Below are positions 25,607 to 34,083 of a stretch of DNA of 64,000 nucleotides, piece by piece. This DNA is from JAVWHP01 sp036639955. Lineage in GTDB: Bacteria > Bacillota_I > Bacilli_A > Erysipelotrichales > Erysipelotrichaceae. The translations under genes were made by a program, and so were the position numbers. The number at the start of each line of letters is the position of its first letter. Within the stretch, counting starts at the first letter, position 1. Below the pieces are notes generated by a model. That model was not told the origin of the DNA. It saw only the letters and a list, made by a program, of their open reading frames with translations, and searched no databases. The stretch is taken from assembly GCA_036639955.1 (NCBI GenBank), contig JAVWHP010000006.1, forward strand, positions 38,738-102,737, read 5' to 3'.

Positions 25607-26218
25607 TTAATTCTTTTTCGTGAAGTTAAATATTTTGTTTATTAATCTTATCAACTTATTTTTTGGTGCTTCATCAACCTTTGGTTCTATAGAAATTTCT
25701 TTTTCAACTACTTCCTTGGTTACTGTTTTTGTTGCCGCTACTTTAGTTACAGGTTTTTTCACTGCTTTTTTAGTAGCTGGTTTCGTTACAGTTTTTGATA
25801 CCTTACTAGTTTTTATATCATTTGATTCTTTACCTTCAGCAATTTTCTTAGTTTCGTCTTTCAATTTGGCTTTTGGTTTAGTTTCCTTTTTAGCCGTTTC
25901 CTTAGTAACTACTTTTTTTACATTTGTCTTTGGAGTTACTTTTTCTTTTACATCAGTTTTTTCTTTTTTCACTACTTTAGTAGCAACTGCTTTTTTAGAT
26001 ACTGTTTTAGTCTTAACTTCTTTTTTTGTTGTTTCCTTAGATTCAGCTACTGATTTATTTGCAGTTTTTTTAGCCTTAGTCTTTGAAGTAACTGACTTCT
26101 CAACATTACTTTTAGTTGTTTTTGCTACAGCATCCTTTGTCTTAGCTTTTGGCTTCCCTGTTGCTGTTCCAGTACTATTCTTCAAATCTTTTATAACTTC
26201 TTTATCAACCTTGTTCAT
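25607..26218 (-). CDS. Lysine/threonine/valine/alanine-rich basic protein (histone H1-like)
   Basis: Protein of 203 residues made almost wholly of Lys, Thr, Val, Ala, Glu and Ser in short degenerate repeats such as KPKAKTK, KKVVTKE, TKKAVKK and AATKTVTKE. The C-terminus (PKNKLIRLINKIFNFTKKN) is an amphipathic basic helix. There is no signal peptide. The composition resembles bacterial histone H1-like or nucleoid-associated tails and KT-rich linker proteins; DNA, RNA or membrane binding is inference. GGAGATTAGGGA precedes the ATG. Codon use (AAA/ACT/GTT) gives a long mirror frame on the plus strand that is not a gene. Confidence 0.65.
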   Translation of the reverse strand: MNKVDKEVIKDLKNSTGTATGKPKAKTKDAVAKTTKSNVEKSVTSKTKAKKTANKSVAESKETTKKEVKTKTVSKKAVATKVVKKEKTDVKEKVTPKTNVKKVVTKETAKKETKPKAKLKDETKKIAEGKESNDIKTSKVSKTVTKPATKKAVKKPVTKVAATKTVTKEVVEKEISIEPKVDEAPKNKLIRLINKIFNFTKKN

Positions 26219-26307
26219 TCCCTAATCTCCTTTTGTTTAAAATTTACACCTGTAAATTCTAACACGAATTATATTAATTCTCAATATTTTTTATAAATCT
26301 TATAGAC

Positions 26308-26328
26308 AAAAAAAGTGCCTAAGCACTT
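26308..26328 (-). terminator. Terminator after unknown gene 26327-26821
   Basis: Stem AAGTGC/GCACTT with a short loop followed by seven T residues on the minus strand; it overlaps the stop codon region. Confidence 0.8.
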
Positions 26329-26821
26329 AGAATATTCTTTCAAATAAATTATATTCATAACGATTAAACTTTTCAAATATAAGAAGAATATCTTCATCTG
26401 AAGTAGCCTTTTTACCTATACCTTTTATAACATCGATATAAAGTCTTAAACTACCTTCATCATAATTCTTTTTCAACCCATGAGTTTCTACAGAAACATA
26501 ACAACTTTCCTTAACTGCTGAACCATTAAGTGTTCCGCTAAAAGTAACATTAAACACACAATAGAATCGATCGTTAAACGTATCAGGTTTATTCTTATCT
26601 TCAACAGCATAATATTTAGTAATTAATTTTTTATCAATTATTACTCGATCTTCTGACTGAGATAAAACTTCAAGTCCTAATTTGAAAGTATACCCCTCAT
26701 CAATAATTGCTGCAGCACTCATTATAACAATTTCATCACATACACTAGCTGGAATATCAGCAGCACATGTATAAATTTCACTAATTTTAGCATTACTTTT
26801 TGGCTTATCAGGTGTAAACAT
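26327..26821 (-). CDS. Unknown protein
   Basis: Protein of 164 residues, apparently cytoplasmic, with alternating strands and helices (IYTCAADIPASVCDEIVIMSAAAIIDEG, FYCVFNVTFSGTLNGSAVKESCYVSVETHG, GSLRLYIDVIKGIGKK) and a C-terminal YEYNLFERIF. It has four cysteines without a metal-binding pattern. I do not recognise the family. The frame is clean and followed by a terminator; the start is supported by GGAAGGAATGATAT. It stands alone between the lysine-rich protein and the nucleotidyltransferase. Confidence 0.65.
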   Translation of the reverse strand: MFTPDKPKSNAKISEIYTCAADIPASVCDEIVIMSAAAIIDEGYTFKLGLEVLSQSEDRVIIDKKLITKYYAVEDKNKPDTFNDRFYCVFNVTFSGTLNGSAVKESCYVSVETHGLKKNYDEGSLRLYIDVIKGIGKKATSDEDILLIFEKFNRYEYNLFERIF

Positions 26822-27028
26822 TATATCATTCCTTCCATATCATTTTAAAACATTTAATTCATCGTATGCAATAGATAACTCTAATAGCTCCAACTATATA
26901 GTAGCTGTTCAACCTTGTTATTCTAACACACTAGTAAAATGAATACAACACATTAATAATATATTTTACATAAAGAGTAAAAATTTTACATATATCATAA
27001 ATATACATAAATAGCCTTTTTCAGTAAA

Positions 27029-27050
27029 TAAAAAAGTGCACTAGGCACTT
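27029..27050 (-). terminator. Terminator of the nucleotidyltransferase gene
   Basis: Stem AAGTGC/GCACTT, followed by T residues on the minus strand, immediately after the stop codon. Its stem bases match those of the terminator at 26308. Confidence 0.82.
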
Positions 27051-27056
27051 AATTCT

Positions 27057-27965
27057 TTATTTAAATAAATCTTTAGGATAACAACCATCATTAATAAGTT
27101 TAGCAATACCTGCCTTAACTTTAGGTTTGTCTTCTTGATATGTAACTCCATACCATTTATCAGTAGAACTCATCATCTTAACATTAACAATTCCTTTAGT
27201 TAATAATTCGCCCACAATACCTGGAATAAAACATTCAGATTTTAATGGATTACTAGGAACAGTAGTCTTTAAGAATTCAGGGAACATCTTTTCAATATGT
27301 TTTAAAATACTAGGATTAAAAGCCCACATATTCATTGATACTAAAGTTTTAGAATCTATGTCATGCCATTCTTCATTTTCAAGATATTGAATACCATTTT
27401 CATGTTTTTCAATTTTAGTTCTTTCAATAACATTAGCAAGTTTACCATCTTTAACAACACAACAACCTCTAGCAACACTTCCCGCTTCAGTTACAGTATT
27501 TTCAAGAACATAACCTACCATACCATATTGATTTTCATCAGTATTAGTAGTTAAGAAATCATATAAAGTTTTAAAACAAGCTTGACCATAATAATCATCA
27601 GAATTAATAACAGCAAAAGGGCCATCAAGAACATCTTTACAACAAAGTAAAGCTTGAGCAGTACCCCAAGGTTTAACTCTACCCTCAGGAATACTAAATC
27701 CTTCAGGAATATTAGTTAAATCCTGGAATACATATTCTACATCAATAACTTTAGAAATTTTATTACCAATAGCTTCTTTAAAATCAGCTTCAATTTCATG
27801 TTTTATAATAAATACAATCTTTCCAAATCCTGCTTTAATAGCATCATAAATACTTAATTCAATAATGATTTCTCCATTAGGACCAATCTTATCAATTTGC
27901 TTTAATCCACCATAACGACTGCCCATTCCGGCAGCTAATATTACTAGTGTTGGTTTATTCATCAT
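27057..27965 (-). CDS. Sugar-phosphate nucleotidyltransferase
   Basis: Enzyme of about 301 residues that joins a nucleotide to a sugar phosphate. The N-terminal signature LVILAAGMGSRYGGLKQIDKIGPNGEIIIELSIYDA has the GxGxRxGG-K nucleotide-binding pattern, and FAVINSDDYYGQACFKTLYDFL carries the metal-binding aspartates. ECFIPGIVGELL and KWYGVTYQEDKP follow. The sequence is not a typical GalU or RmlA; it looks like the stand-alone NDP-sugar pyrophosphorylases found in gut anaerobes. The second ATG (27962) is as good a start as the first; GAGGTG lies before both. Confidence 0.85.
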   Translation of the reverse strand: MMNKPTLVILAAGMGSRYGGLKQIDKIGPNGEIIIELSIYDAIKAGFGKIVFIIKHEIEADFKEAIGNKISKVIDVEYVFQDLTNIPEGFSIPEGRVKPWGTAQALLCCKDVLDGPFAVINSDDYYGQACFKTLYDFLTTNTDENQYGMVGYVLENTVTEAGSVARGCCVVKDGKLANVIERTKIEKHENGIQYLENEEWHDIDSKTLVSMNMWAFNPSILKHIEKMFPEFLKTTVPSNPLKSECFIPGIVGELLTKGIVNVKMMSSTDKWYGVTYQEDKPKVKAGIAKLINDGCYPKDLFK

Positions 27966-28085
27966 TACACCTCTTTCTTGAATATTTTACCATAATTAAA
28001 ATAAAATACAATTCAAAAAAATAATATGTTTATACATTACATAATAATTTTAAGTATTTTAAACACTTAAAAAACTATTGAAACA

Positions 28086-29270
28086 TTATAATTTATTAGT
28101 AGTTAAACACTTTTTATATAGTAAATCTATTAAGAAAGAACCTAAAGGCGCTGTGATTAAAATACTCATAACTGCTACAGATAATACTATATTACCACAA
28201 GCCAATCCCATTGCTAAAGGAATAGATCCAATAGCTGCTTGTACAGTTGCTTTAGGCGTATAAGCTATCATAGTGAATACTTTTTCTGATTTATTTAGAT
28301 TAGTTTTGATTAAACATATAAATACTCCTAGCATTCTAAACATTAGAACACAGAATATCAACATAATAACTTTAATACCTGATGCTAATGCATATTCAAT
28401 ATTTACACTAGCTCCTACTAAAACAAATAGTAATAATTCAGCACCTACCCAAAGTTTATCGAATTTCTTAGATAAACGTAACGCTACTGGTTCACGATAT
28501 TTTTGAATTGCAATACCCATGCTCATTACAGCTAATAGACCTGATATACTAATAATTCCATTAAGAGCATGTTCTAATGAAACAAATAGAAATGCTATAC
28601 TCAATATTATAATTACTTTAGAGCTATCTCTCATATGAATAATTTTAAATATTCTACATAGTAATATTCCAGTTACTATCCCTAATATTAGTCCTAATAT
28701 AATAGCAATAGGTATATTTAATATAGTTATAGGAGATATACTTCCTCCAGTTGCTAAATTTGTAAAGGCAGTAAATAGCACTATTACAAATACGTCATCT
28801 ACTGATGCTCCAGCTAATATCATTTGAGGTATACTTTTATTATTTCCGTAGCCTTCATCCATTAGTTTTAGCATTTTAGGAACAATTACGGCAGGAGATA
28901 CAGCTCCTAGAACCGTGCCCATGATGGCGGCTTCTAGGATAGAAATGTTTAATAGCTTGGGTGCTATAAGGATCATACCTAGTATTTCAAAACATGCAGG
29001 TAAGAAACACATAAGAATAGCTGGTCGTCCTACCTTTAATAAATCTTTAATATCTAGATTAAGTCCAGCTCTAGTTAATATAATTATTAAAGCTATTTGC
29101 CTTAGATCTGCTGAAATATTTAATACTGAAGGATCTATGAGATTTAAAACAAAAGGGCCTAAGATAATTCCACATATTAACATACCTAACAGCTTTGGTA
29201 ACTTCAATTTAATACAAATACTTCCAAGTAACATTCCACATAATAATATTAATGATAAACTAAATAGCAT
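28086..29270 (-). CDS. Cation/proton antiporter (CPA2-type Na+/H+ exchanger family)
   Basis: Membrane transporter of 394 residues with about 12 helices. Typical segments are LPKLLGMLICGIILGPFVLN, LILTRAGLNLD-type helix 4, GAVSPAVIVPKMLKLMDEGYG and SVDDVFVIVLFTAF, whose aspartates lie where CPA transporters bind ions. I start at ATG 29270, since AGGAGGGCTATT precedes it; the frame stays open 31 codons further upstream, but that part is the riboswitch terminator. The leader contains a fluoride riboswitch, and antiporters of this kind are known members of the fluoride regulon. The job is probably fluoride or pH resistance. Confidence 0.88.
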   Translation of the reverse strand: MLFSLSLILLCGMLLGSICIKLKLPKLLGMLICGIILGPFVLNLIDPSVLNISADLRQIALIIILTRAGLNLDIKDLLKVGRPAILMCFLPACFEILGMILIAPKLLNISILEAAIMGTVLGAVSPAVIVPKMLKLMDEGYGNNKSIPQMILAGASVDDVFVIVLFTAFTNLATGGSISPITILNIPIAIILGLILGIVTGILLCRIFKIIHMRDSSKVIIILSIAFLFVSLEHALNGIISISGLLAVMSMGIAIQKYREPVALRLSKKFDKLWVGAELLLFVLVGASVNIEYALASGIKVIMLIFCVLMFRMLGVFICLIKTNLNKSEKVFTMIAYTPKATVQAAIGSIPLAMGLACGNIVLSVAVMSILITAPLGSFLIDLLYKKCLTTNKL

Positions 29271-29287
29271 AATAGCCCTCCTAATGA

Positions 29288-29400
29288 AAAAACTAACAAC
29301 ATCTACAATAAAAATCATTGTAGAAGTCATTAGTTTAAGTTGTTTAAACAGTTTAAGTAACACATAAATTTATGTATACTTTGGGAGACGTTCATTCCCT
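29288..29400 (-). promoter_or_regulatory. Fluoride (crcB) riboswitch with transcription terminator
   Basis: The leader of the antiporter gene starts with GGGAATGAACGTCTCCC (about 29399-29383), the first hairpin of the fluoride aptamer, and has the conserved 3' part CTAATGACTTCTAC (29333-29320). The same 3' part is reused in a long terminator stem with CTACAAT/ATTGTAG (29323-29303), an A+T-rich outer stem and a T run. This is the layout of transcription-terminating fluoride riboswitches: ligand should stabilise the aptamer and prevent the terminator. Identification is from remembered consensus and layout, not from a covariance search. Confidence 0.82.
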
Positions 29401-29407
29401 ATGCGTT

Positions 29408-29436
29408 ATTTTAGCATAATATAAAGTATTTGTAAA
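29408..29436 (-). promoter_or_regulatory. Promoter of the fluoride riboswitch transcript
   Basis: Minus strand: -35 TTTACA (29436-29431), 17-base spacer ending in TGC (extended -10), -10 TAAAAT (29413-29408). The start of transcription falls near 29401, so the aptamer begins almost at the 5' end of the RNA. Confidence 0.78.
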
Positions 29437-29441
29437 TAATT

Positions 29442-30200
29442 TTATAGTACGTAAGCACCATCAACTGAAAGTATTTCTCCACTTATATAAGATGCCATAT
29501 CACTAGCTAAAAACATAAATGCGTTAGCAATATCTTCTGCTTCTCCTAAACGCTTTAAAGGTACTTGGGCTGACATTCCAGCTATTAACTTTTGGTCTAG
29601 TGCCTTTACCATATCTGTAGCAATAATTCCAGGTGCTACTGCATTTACTCTAATACCAAACTTACCAAGTTCTCTTGAAAGAGCTTTTGTCATACCATTT
29701 AGAGCGAACTTACTTGTCGGATATGCCATTCCTGACGGCTGAGCATATAAACTTACAATAGATGAAGTATTTATAATAACTCCTCTACCCTTTTCTTTCA
29801 TAAAAGGTACAACCGCATTACTCATACTAAAAGCTGACTTAACATTAATGTCCATAACTTTATTAAATAATTCTTCATCATACATTTCAAATGGTTTTGA
29901 TTCAGATATACCAGCATTATTAATTAATACATCAATACAATTCCACTCCTTAACGATAGTCTCTACTACATTATTAATCTCAGTACGTTCCAATAAATTA
30001 GGACAAAAACCCATTACATTAGACTTAAACTCTGATGGTATATTACTCATTGCTTGATCAACAGTTTCCTGTCTAGAACCAAACATAGCAACCTTAGCAC
30101 CCTGTTCTAAAAACGCTACTACAGTAGAGAAACCAATTCCTCTAGTACCTCCAGTAACTACAACTACCTTATTCTTTAAAGATTCTATTACATTAGCCAT
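29442..30200 (-). CDS. Short-chain dehydrogenase/reductase, FabG-like
   Basis: NAD(P)H-dependent oxidoreductase of 252 residues. The cofactor loop is VVVTGGTRGIGF, followed by NNAG, the catalytic Ser in NTSSIV, and YPTSK with Tyr and Lys; the C-terminus is the usual GEAEDIANAFMFLASDMASYISGEILSVDGAYVL. It resembles 3-oxoacyl-ACP reductase but no fatty-acid genes are near, so the substrate is open. ATG 30200 is preceded by AAGGAGG at eight bases; a GTG one codon before is possible. It lies downstream of the LUD gene with its own leader. Confidence 0.88.
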   Translation of the reverse strand: MANVIESLKNKVVVVTGGTRGIGFSTVVAFLEQGAKVAMFGSRQETVDQAMSNIPSEFKSNVMGFCPNLLERTEINNVVETIVKEWNCIDVLINNAGISESKPFEMYDEELFNKVMDINVKSAFSMSNAVVPFMKEKGRGVIINTSSIVSLYAQPSGMAYPTSKFALNGMTKALSRELGKFGIRVNAVAPGIIATDMVKALDQKLIAGMSAQVPLKRLGEAEDIANAFMFLASDMASYISGEILSVDGAYVL

Positions 30201-30297
30201 CACTATATCCTCCTTAGCTATATATATTATAGCCCATATTATTTAAAACATAAACATCTTTACGAATCTATATTAACTATTTATAATTCAAAAATTA

Positions 30298-30912
30298 TTA
30301 ATATCCTAATGATTCATTAACAATTATAACTTTAATACGATTTTTATCAAGTTGAGAAGAAAGTTTAACATAAGCGCGACATATTTTGTTTGAACTGTTG
30401 CAATGCTCACATTTACCGCTAATTGCACAAGGAGTATTACATCCTAAACGCATAGCGTTAGCAGGAGCAACTACATTTTCAAGTCTAGTTATAGCAGAAG
30501 CTTCATCCTTAACTATTTTGTTTTTACCCACTATTACAAGAACCTGTTTAGGTCCATATAGCATGGCAGCAACACGATTACAACGACCATCCATATTGAT
30601 GATAGATCCATCCATTGTAATTGCATTAGAACTCATTAAATAAGTATCAGAATTAAATGCTTCAGAATAACTATCAGGTCCAAAACGATAATTACAATTA
30701 ATATCATTTAAAAATGTATCGATTGCTAGTTCACGTAAGGTCATTGAACCACCTGAGTAGACGTTGCTACTCTTTGTAATTAAGGTAGATAAAAGTGACA
30801 ATAATTCGGGTCGATTTTTAACAAAGTAGCCTTTGATGTTATGTTCGGCTAAATTTTTAAGTGTTAAATCTATAATAAGTTGTTCCTGTTTTGCGCAAAA
30901 TTCATCCATCAT
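30298..30912 (-). CDS. LUD-domain (LutC/YkgG, DUF162) protein
   Basis: Protein of 204 residues with the LUD fold seen in lactate-utilisation proteins: LTLKNLAEHNIKGYFVKNRPELLSLLSTLI, VYSGGSMTLRELAI, LMSSNAITMDGSIINMDGRCNRVAAMLYGPKQVLVIVGKNKIV. The C-terminal part has a cysteine cluster (CNTPCAISGKCEHCNSSNKIC) that could bind an iron-sulfur cluster or zinc. LutA and LutB are not nearby, so it is probably one of the stand-alone DUF162 proteins. Its ATG overlaps the stop of the upstream gene by one base. Confidence 0.85.
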   Translation of the reverse strand: MMDEFCAKQEQLIIDLTLKNLAEHNIKGYFVKNRPELLSLLSTLITKSSNVYSGGSMTLRELAIDTFLNDINCNYRFGPDSYSEAFNSDTYLMSSNAITMDGSIINMDGRCNRVAAMLYGPKQVLVIVGKNKIVKDEASAITRLENVVAPANAMRLGCNTPCAISGKCEHCNSSNKICRAYVKLSSQLDKNRIKVIIVNESLGY

Positions 30913-31421
30913 TATTCTCCTTTTAAGTAAAGACTCGTTAACTTTACATATTCTTTAGCATTATCCTCAATATATTTAATTTGTTGATCACTAATAGTTT
31001 TAATAACCTTAGCCGGACTACCAACAACGACACTATATGGCGGAACAATCATTCCCTCACATAGTAAACTACCCGCCCCAATAATACAATCATGGGAAAT
31101 TTTAACACCATTAAGAATTATAGCTCCCATCCCTATAATAACTCTATCTTCTATATTACAACCATGAATAATAGCTCCATGACCAATTGTAACATCAGAA
31201 CCAATTTTAACTGGAAAATTAATATCATTATGTATACAAACATTTTCCTGAACATTAGAAGAACTACCAATTTCAATTGGACCAAAATCAGCTCGAAGAA
31301 CTGCATAATCGAAAATGCCAATGTTAGAATGCAAGATAACATTACCCCACAATTGAGCATTTTTACTAATATAGCAAGTATTACTGACTTTAGGCATTAA
31401 GCCATTAAATTCATTTAGCAT
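30912..31421 (-). CDS. Gamma-carbonic anhydrase-like left-handed beta-helix protein
   Basis: Hexapeptide-repeat protein of 169 residues (YrdA/PaaY group). Repeats such as IGIFDYAVLRADFGPIEIGSSSNVQENVCIHND and VTIGHGAIIHGCNIEDRVIIGMGAIILNGVKI form the helix; histidines in the CIHND, IGHGAIIHGC segments match the zinc-ligand spacing of gamma-carbonic anhydrases. Activity is uncertain as many relatives are inactive. GAAGGTCTTAT precedes the start. It is co-transcribed with the LUD gene. Confidence 0.9.
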   Translation of the reverse strand: MLNEFNGLMPKVSNTCYISKNAQLWGNVILHSNIGIFDYAVLRADFGPIEIGSSSNVQENVCIHNDINFPVKIGSDVTIGHGAIIHGCNIEDRVIIGMGAIILNGVKISHDCIIGAGSLLCEGMIVPPYSVVVGSPAKVIKTISDQQIKYIEDNAKEYVKLTSLYLKGE

Positions 31422-31517
31422 ATAAGACCTTCTTTCTAATATATTATATATTGAAATTAGATATAATACAATTGTTTAATTAATCAAACATTAAGTATAG
31501 TAATAGAAAACTTTTTG

Positions 31518-31545
31518 TTGACAATTATATCTGATGAAGTATAAT
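31518..31545 (+). promoter_or_regulatory. Strong sigma-A promoter of the structured RNA
   Basis: Consensus -35 TTGACA (31518-31523), 16-base spacer, consensus -10 TATAAT (31540-31545). Transcription should start near 31552. This is one of the best promoters in the window. Confidence 0.88.
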
Positions 31546-31551
31546 TGTAAC

Positions 31552-31836
31552 GTGATAAAAAAGAAACTATTTCATACATCACACTGATTTTGGAAGAGCA
31601 AATTTATTTGCTCATAAGAAGATGCCAACGCATCTATTACTTCTTATTTTGACCATAAGTTTTACAAGGCCAACGGACAGCCGGGTCAAAAGCCGATTTT
31701 GGTACAGGTGTAAGCTTGTTACTCATTATTACTTTGCTAGTGAGCTATATGAAATAGTTATACTGATACCCCCAGAAGGTATTCTATAATAAGCATATTA
31801 AGTCTAACATGGTAAGGGATTTTTACGATGTTTTTT
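31552..31836 (+). ncRNA. Structured non-coding RNA upstream of the polyamine operon (raiA-like candidate)
   Basis: A region with its own strong promoter and no open frame. A perfect 12-base closing stem joins AACTATTTCATA (31565-31576) and TATGAAATAGTT (31748-31759). Inside are at least three helices: GAGCAAAT/ATTTGCTC (31596-31613), ATAAGAAG/CTTCTTAT (31614-31621 with 31640-31647) capped by GATGC/GCATC, and TTTGACC/GGTCAAA (31648-31654 with 31684-31690). The loop word CCAACG occurs twice. A hairpin CATGGTAA/TTACGATG (31808-31830) and six T (31831-31836) form a terminator before speD. Size and multi-branched shape resemble the raiA RNA class, but I cannot confirm this; a new cis-regulator of the polyamine operon is the alternative. 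Confidence 0.65.
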
Positions 31837-31862
31837 AATTATAATGGAAAGGGATTAATTAT

Positions 31863-32630
31863 ATGGATGAAAAACTAAGACTTTATGGGTTTAACAATTT
31901 AACAAAGACTTTAAGCTTTAATATTTATGATATTTGCTATGCAAAAAGCAAACGGGAACAACAGGATTACATTGTATATATAGACGAACAATATAATAGT
32001 GAACGTTTAACTAAAATTTTATGTGAGGTTGCCAATAGAATAGGTGCGCAAATATTAAATATTGCTAAACAAGATTATGAACCACAAGGAGCAAGTGTAA
32101 CCATACTTCTATCTGAAAATCATAGTACAGTTGATGAAGCAGGACATACAGTGGTAGCACATCTAGACAAATCTCATATCACAGTACACACCTATCCTGA
32201 ATATCATCCTGATCATGCGATTGCTACTTTTCGCGTTGATATCGATGTAGCTACATGTGGAGAAATTTCTCCATTACAAACACTTGATTACCTTATAAGT
32301 TGTTTTGATTCAGATATTATGACAATAGACTACCGTGTTAGAGGTTTTACTCGTGATATGTCAGGAAAGAAATGCTTCCTAGACCATAAAGTAATTTCAA
32401 TACAGGACTATATAAATTCAGATACAATGAGAAAATACGATGCAATAGACGTTAATGTTTATCAAGCAAATATCTTTCATACACAAATGATGATTAAAGA
32501 TATAGTATTACAAAACTATTTATTTAAAACAGATAGTTATGAACTAACACCTAACCAAAGAATGGAAATATCTACTAGACTAAGAAAAGAAATGATTGAA
32601 ATATACAGTGGGATGAATATCTATGAATAA
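31863..32630 (+). CDS. speD: S-adenosylmethionine decarboxylase proenzyme
   Basis: Makes decarboxylated S-adenosylmethionine, the aminopropyl donor for spermidine synthase. The 255-residue chain is of the larger, E. coli-like class. The self-cleavage site lies in HLDKSHITVHTYPE: cleavage between Lys103 and Ser104 creates the pyruvoyl cofactor. HSTVDEAGHTVVAHLD and VDIDVATCGEISPL flank it. GGAAAGGGA precedes the ATG. It is the first gene of the polyamine operon and overlaps the next gene by eight bases. Confidence 0.93.
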   Translation: MDEKLRLYGFNNLTKTLSFNIYDICYAKSKREQQDYIVYIDEQYNSERLTKILCEVANRIGAQILNIAKQDYEPQGASVTILLSENHSTVDEAGHTVVAHLDKSHITVHTYPEYHPDHAIATFRVDIDVATCGEISPLQTLDYLISCFDSDIMTIDYRVRGFTRDMSGKKCFLDHKVISIQDYINSDTMRKYDAIDVNVYQANIFHTQMMIKDIVLQNYLFKTDSYELTPNQRMEISTRLRKEMIEIYSGMNIYE

Positions 32631-34083
32631 GAATTATAGTCAAAGTGATGCTCCAATTGAACAAGCATTACTAGCCTATAAAGCGAAAAGAACAGTCTCT
32701 TTTGATGTACCTGGACATAAACAAGGAAAAGGAAATAAAAGATTAACACGTTTTTTAGGCGAAGACACAATGCAAGTTGATGTAAATTCAATGAAACCAT
32801 TAGATAATCTATGTCATCCAGTCGGAGTAATTAAAGATGCACAAGAATTAGCAGCTCAAGCTTTTCATGCGTCATCAGCATTTTTTATGCTGAACGGAAC
32901 AAGTTCAGGTGTACAAGCAATGATTATGAGTGCACTAAAAGAAAATGAAGAAATAATATTACCAAGAAATGTCCACAGATCAGCAATAAATGCACTAATA
33001 CTATGTGGAGCTAAGCCTGTATACGTTAACCCAAGTGTAAATACTCATCTAGGAATACCACTAGGAATGAAAATAGAAGACATTAAAAAAGCAATTAAAA
33101 CGCATCCTAACGCTAAAGCAATACTAGTAAATAATCCAACATATTATGGAATATGCTCAAATTTAAAAGAGATAGTAAAAATTGCACATGAAGCAAAAAT
33201 GCTAGTACTAGTAGATGAAGCGCACGGAACACATTTTTACTTTCAAGAAGATTCACCAATAAGTGGAATGGACGCAGGAGCTGACATGGCGGCTGTATCA
33301 ATACATAAAACAGGAGGATCATTAACTCAAAGTTCATTATTACTATTAGGGAAGAATGTTAATGAAGACTATGTTCGACAGATTATAAATTTGACCCAAA
33401 CTACAAGTGGTTCGTATTTATTGATGGCTTCTTTAGATATATCTAGAAGTAATTTAGCAGTTAATGGAAAAGATATATTTAAAAGTGTGATGGAATTTGC
33501 TACCTATGCAAGAGAAGAAGTTAATAATATTAAAGGATATTATGCTTATGGTAAAGAACTTATTAATGGTGATGATATATATGATTTTGACGCAACAAAA
33601 TTAAGTATTCATACTAGAGATATTGGATTAGCTGGAATTGAAGTATATAACATATTAAGAGATGATTATAATATACAAATTGAATTTGGTGACATAGGTA
33701 ATATACTAGCCATTATATCTGTAGGTGATCGTGATCTAGAAATAGAAAGATTATTAAGCGCTTTAGATCAAATTAAACGTGATTATCAAAAAGACCCTCA
33801 AGATTTATTTGATCATGAATACGTTGATCCGATTGTTGAAATGACGCCTAAAAAAGCCTTTTATGCGAAACAAAATAATATGAAACTAGATGAATCTGTC
33901 AATCAAATAAGTGGTGAATTTGTAATGTGTTATCCACCAGGAATTCCAATTTTAGCCCCAGGAGAATTGATAACTAAAGATATAATAGATTATATAAATT
34001 ACGCTAAGGAAAAAGGCTGCCAATTAACAGGAACACAAGATATGGATATTAATACTATTCAAGTCGTAATGGAGGAAAACTAA
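32623..34083 (+). CDS. speA: Arginine/lysine/ornithine decarboxylase (fold-type I PLP enzyme)
   Basis: Decarboxylase of 486 residues of the bacterial Orn/Lys/Arg family, similar to Bacillus SpeA/YaaO. The PLP lysine is Lys229 in SIHKTGGSLTQSS; LVDEAHGTH (residues 196-204) supplies the Asp and His that contact the cofactor, and FDVPGHKQGKGN at the N-terminus is typical. With agmatinase in the same operon, arginine decarboxylation to agmatine is the most likely activity. It overlaps speD by eight bases and shares one base with speE. Confidence 0.9.
   Translation: MNKNYSQSDAPIEQALLAYKAKRTVSFDVPGHKQGKGNKRLTRFLGEDTMQVDVNSMKPLDNLCHPVGVIKDAQELAAQAFHASSAFFMLNGTSSGVQAMIMSALKENEEIILPRNVHRSAINALILCGAKPVYVNPSVNTHLGIPLGMKIEDIKKAIKTHPNAKAILVNNPTYYGICSNLKEIVKIAHEAKMLVLVDEAHGTHFYFQEDSPISGMDAGADMAAVSIHKTGGSLTQSSLLLLGKNVNEDYVRQIINLTQTTSGSYLLMASLDISRSNLAVNGKDIFKSVMEFATYAREEVNNIKGYYAYGKELINGDDIYDFDATKLSIHTRDIGLAGIEVYNILRDDYNIQIEFGDIGNILAIISVGDRDLEIERLLSALDQIKRDYQKDPQDLFDHEYVDPIVEMTPKKAFYAKQNNMKLDESVNQISGEFVMCYPPGIPILAPGELITKDIIDYINYAKEKGCQLTGTQDMDINTIQVVMEEN

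Noticed and set aside
25620..26225. Open frame of about 200 codons on the plus strand, rich in Phe, Val and Thr
   Set aside because: It is the mirror image of the lysine-rich minus-strand gene (AAA codons read as TTT); no ribosome binding site and no plausible protein pattern.
28086..29363. Longer antiporter protein starting at 29363
   Set aside because: The extra 31 codons coincide with the riboswitch aptamer end and its terminator; the ribosome binding site supports ATG 29270.
28915..29367. 150-codon open frame on the plus strand inside the antiporter region
   Set aside because: It is antisense to a clear membrane transporter and crosses the riboswitch terminator; composition is that of a reverse-complement shadow.
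31552..31836. 6S RNA, RNase P RNA, tmRNA or SRP RNA
   Set aside because: None of their conserved sequences (GAGGAAAGTCC, the SRP loop, the tRNA-like end) is seen, and the shape is multi-branched rather than a single long rod.
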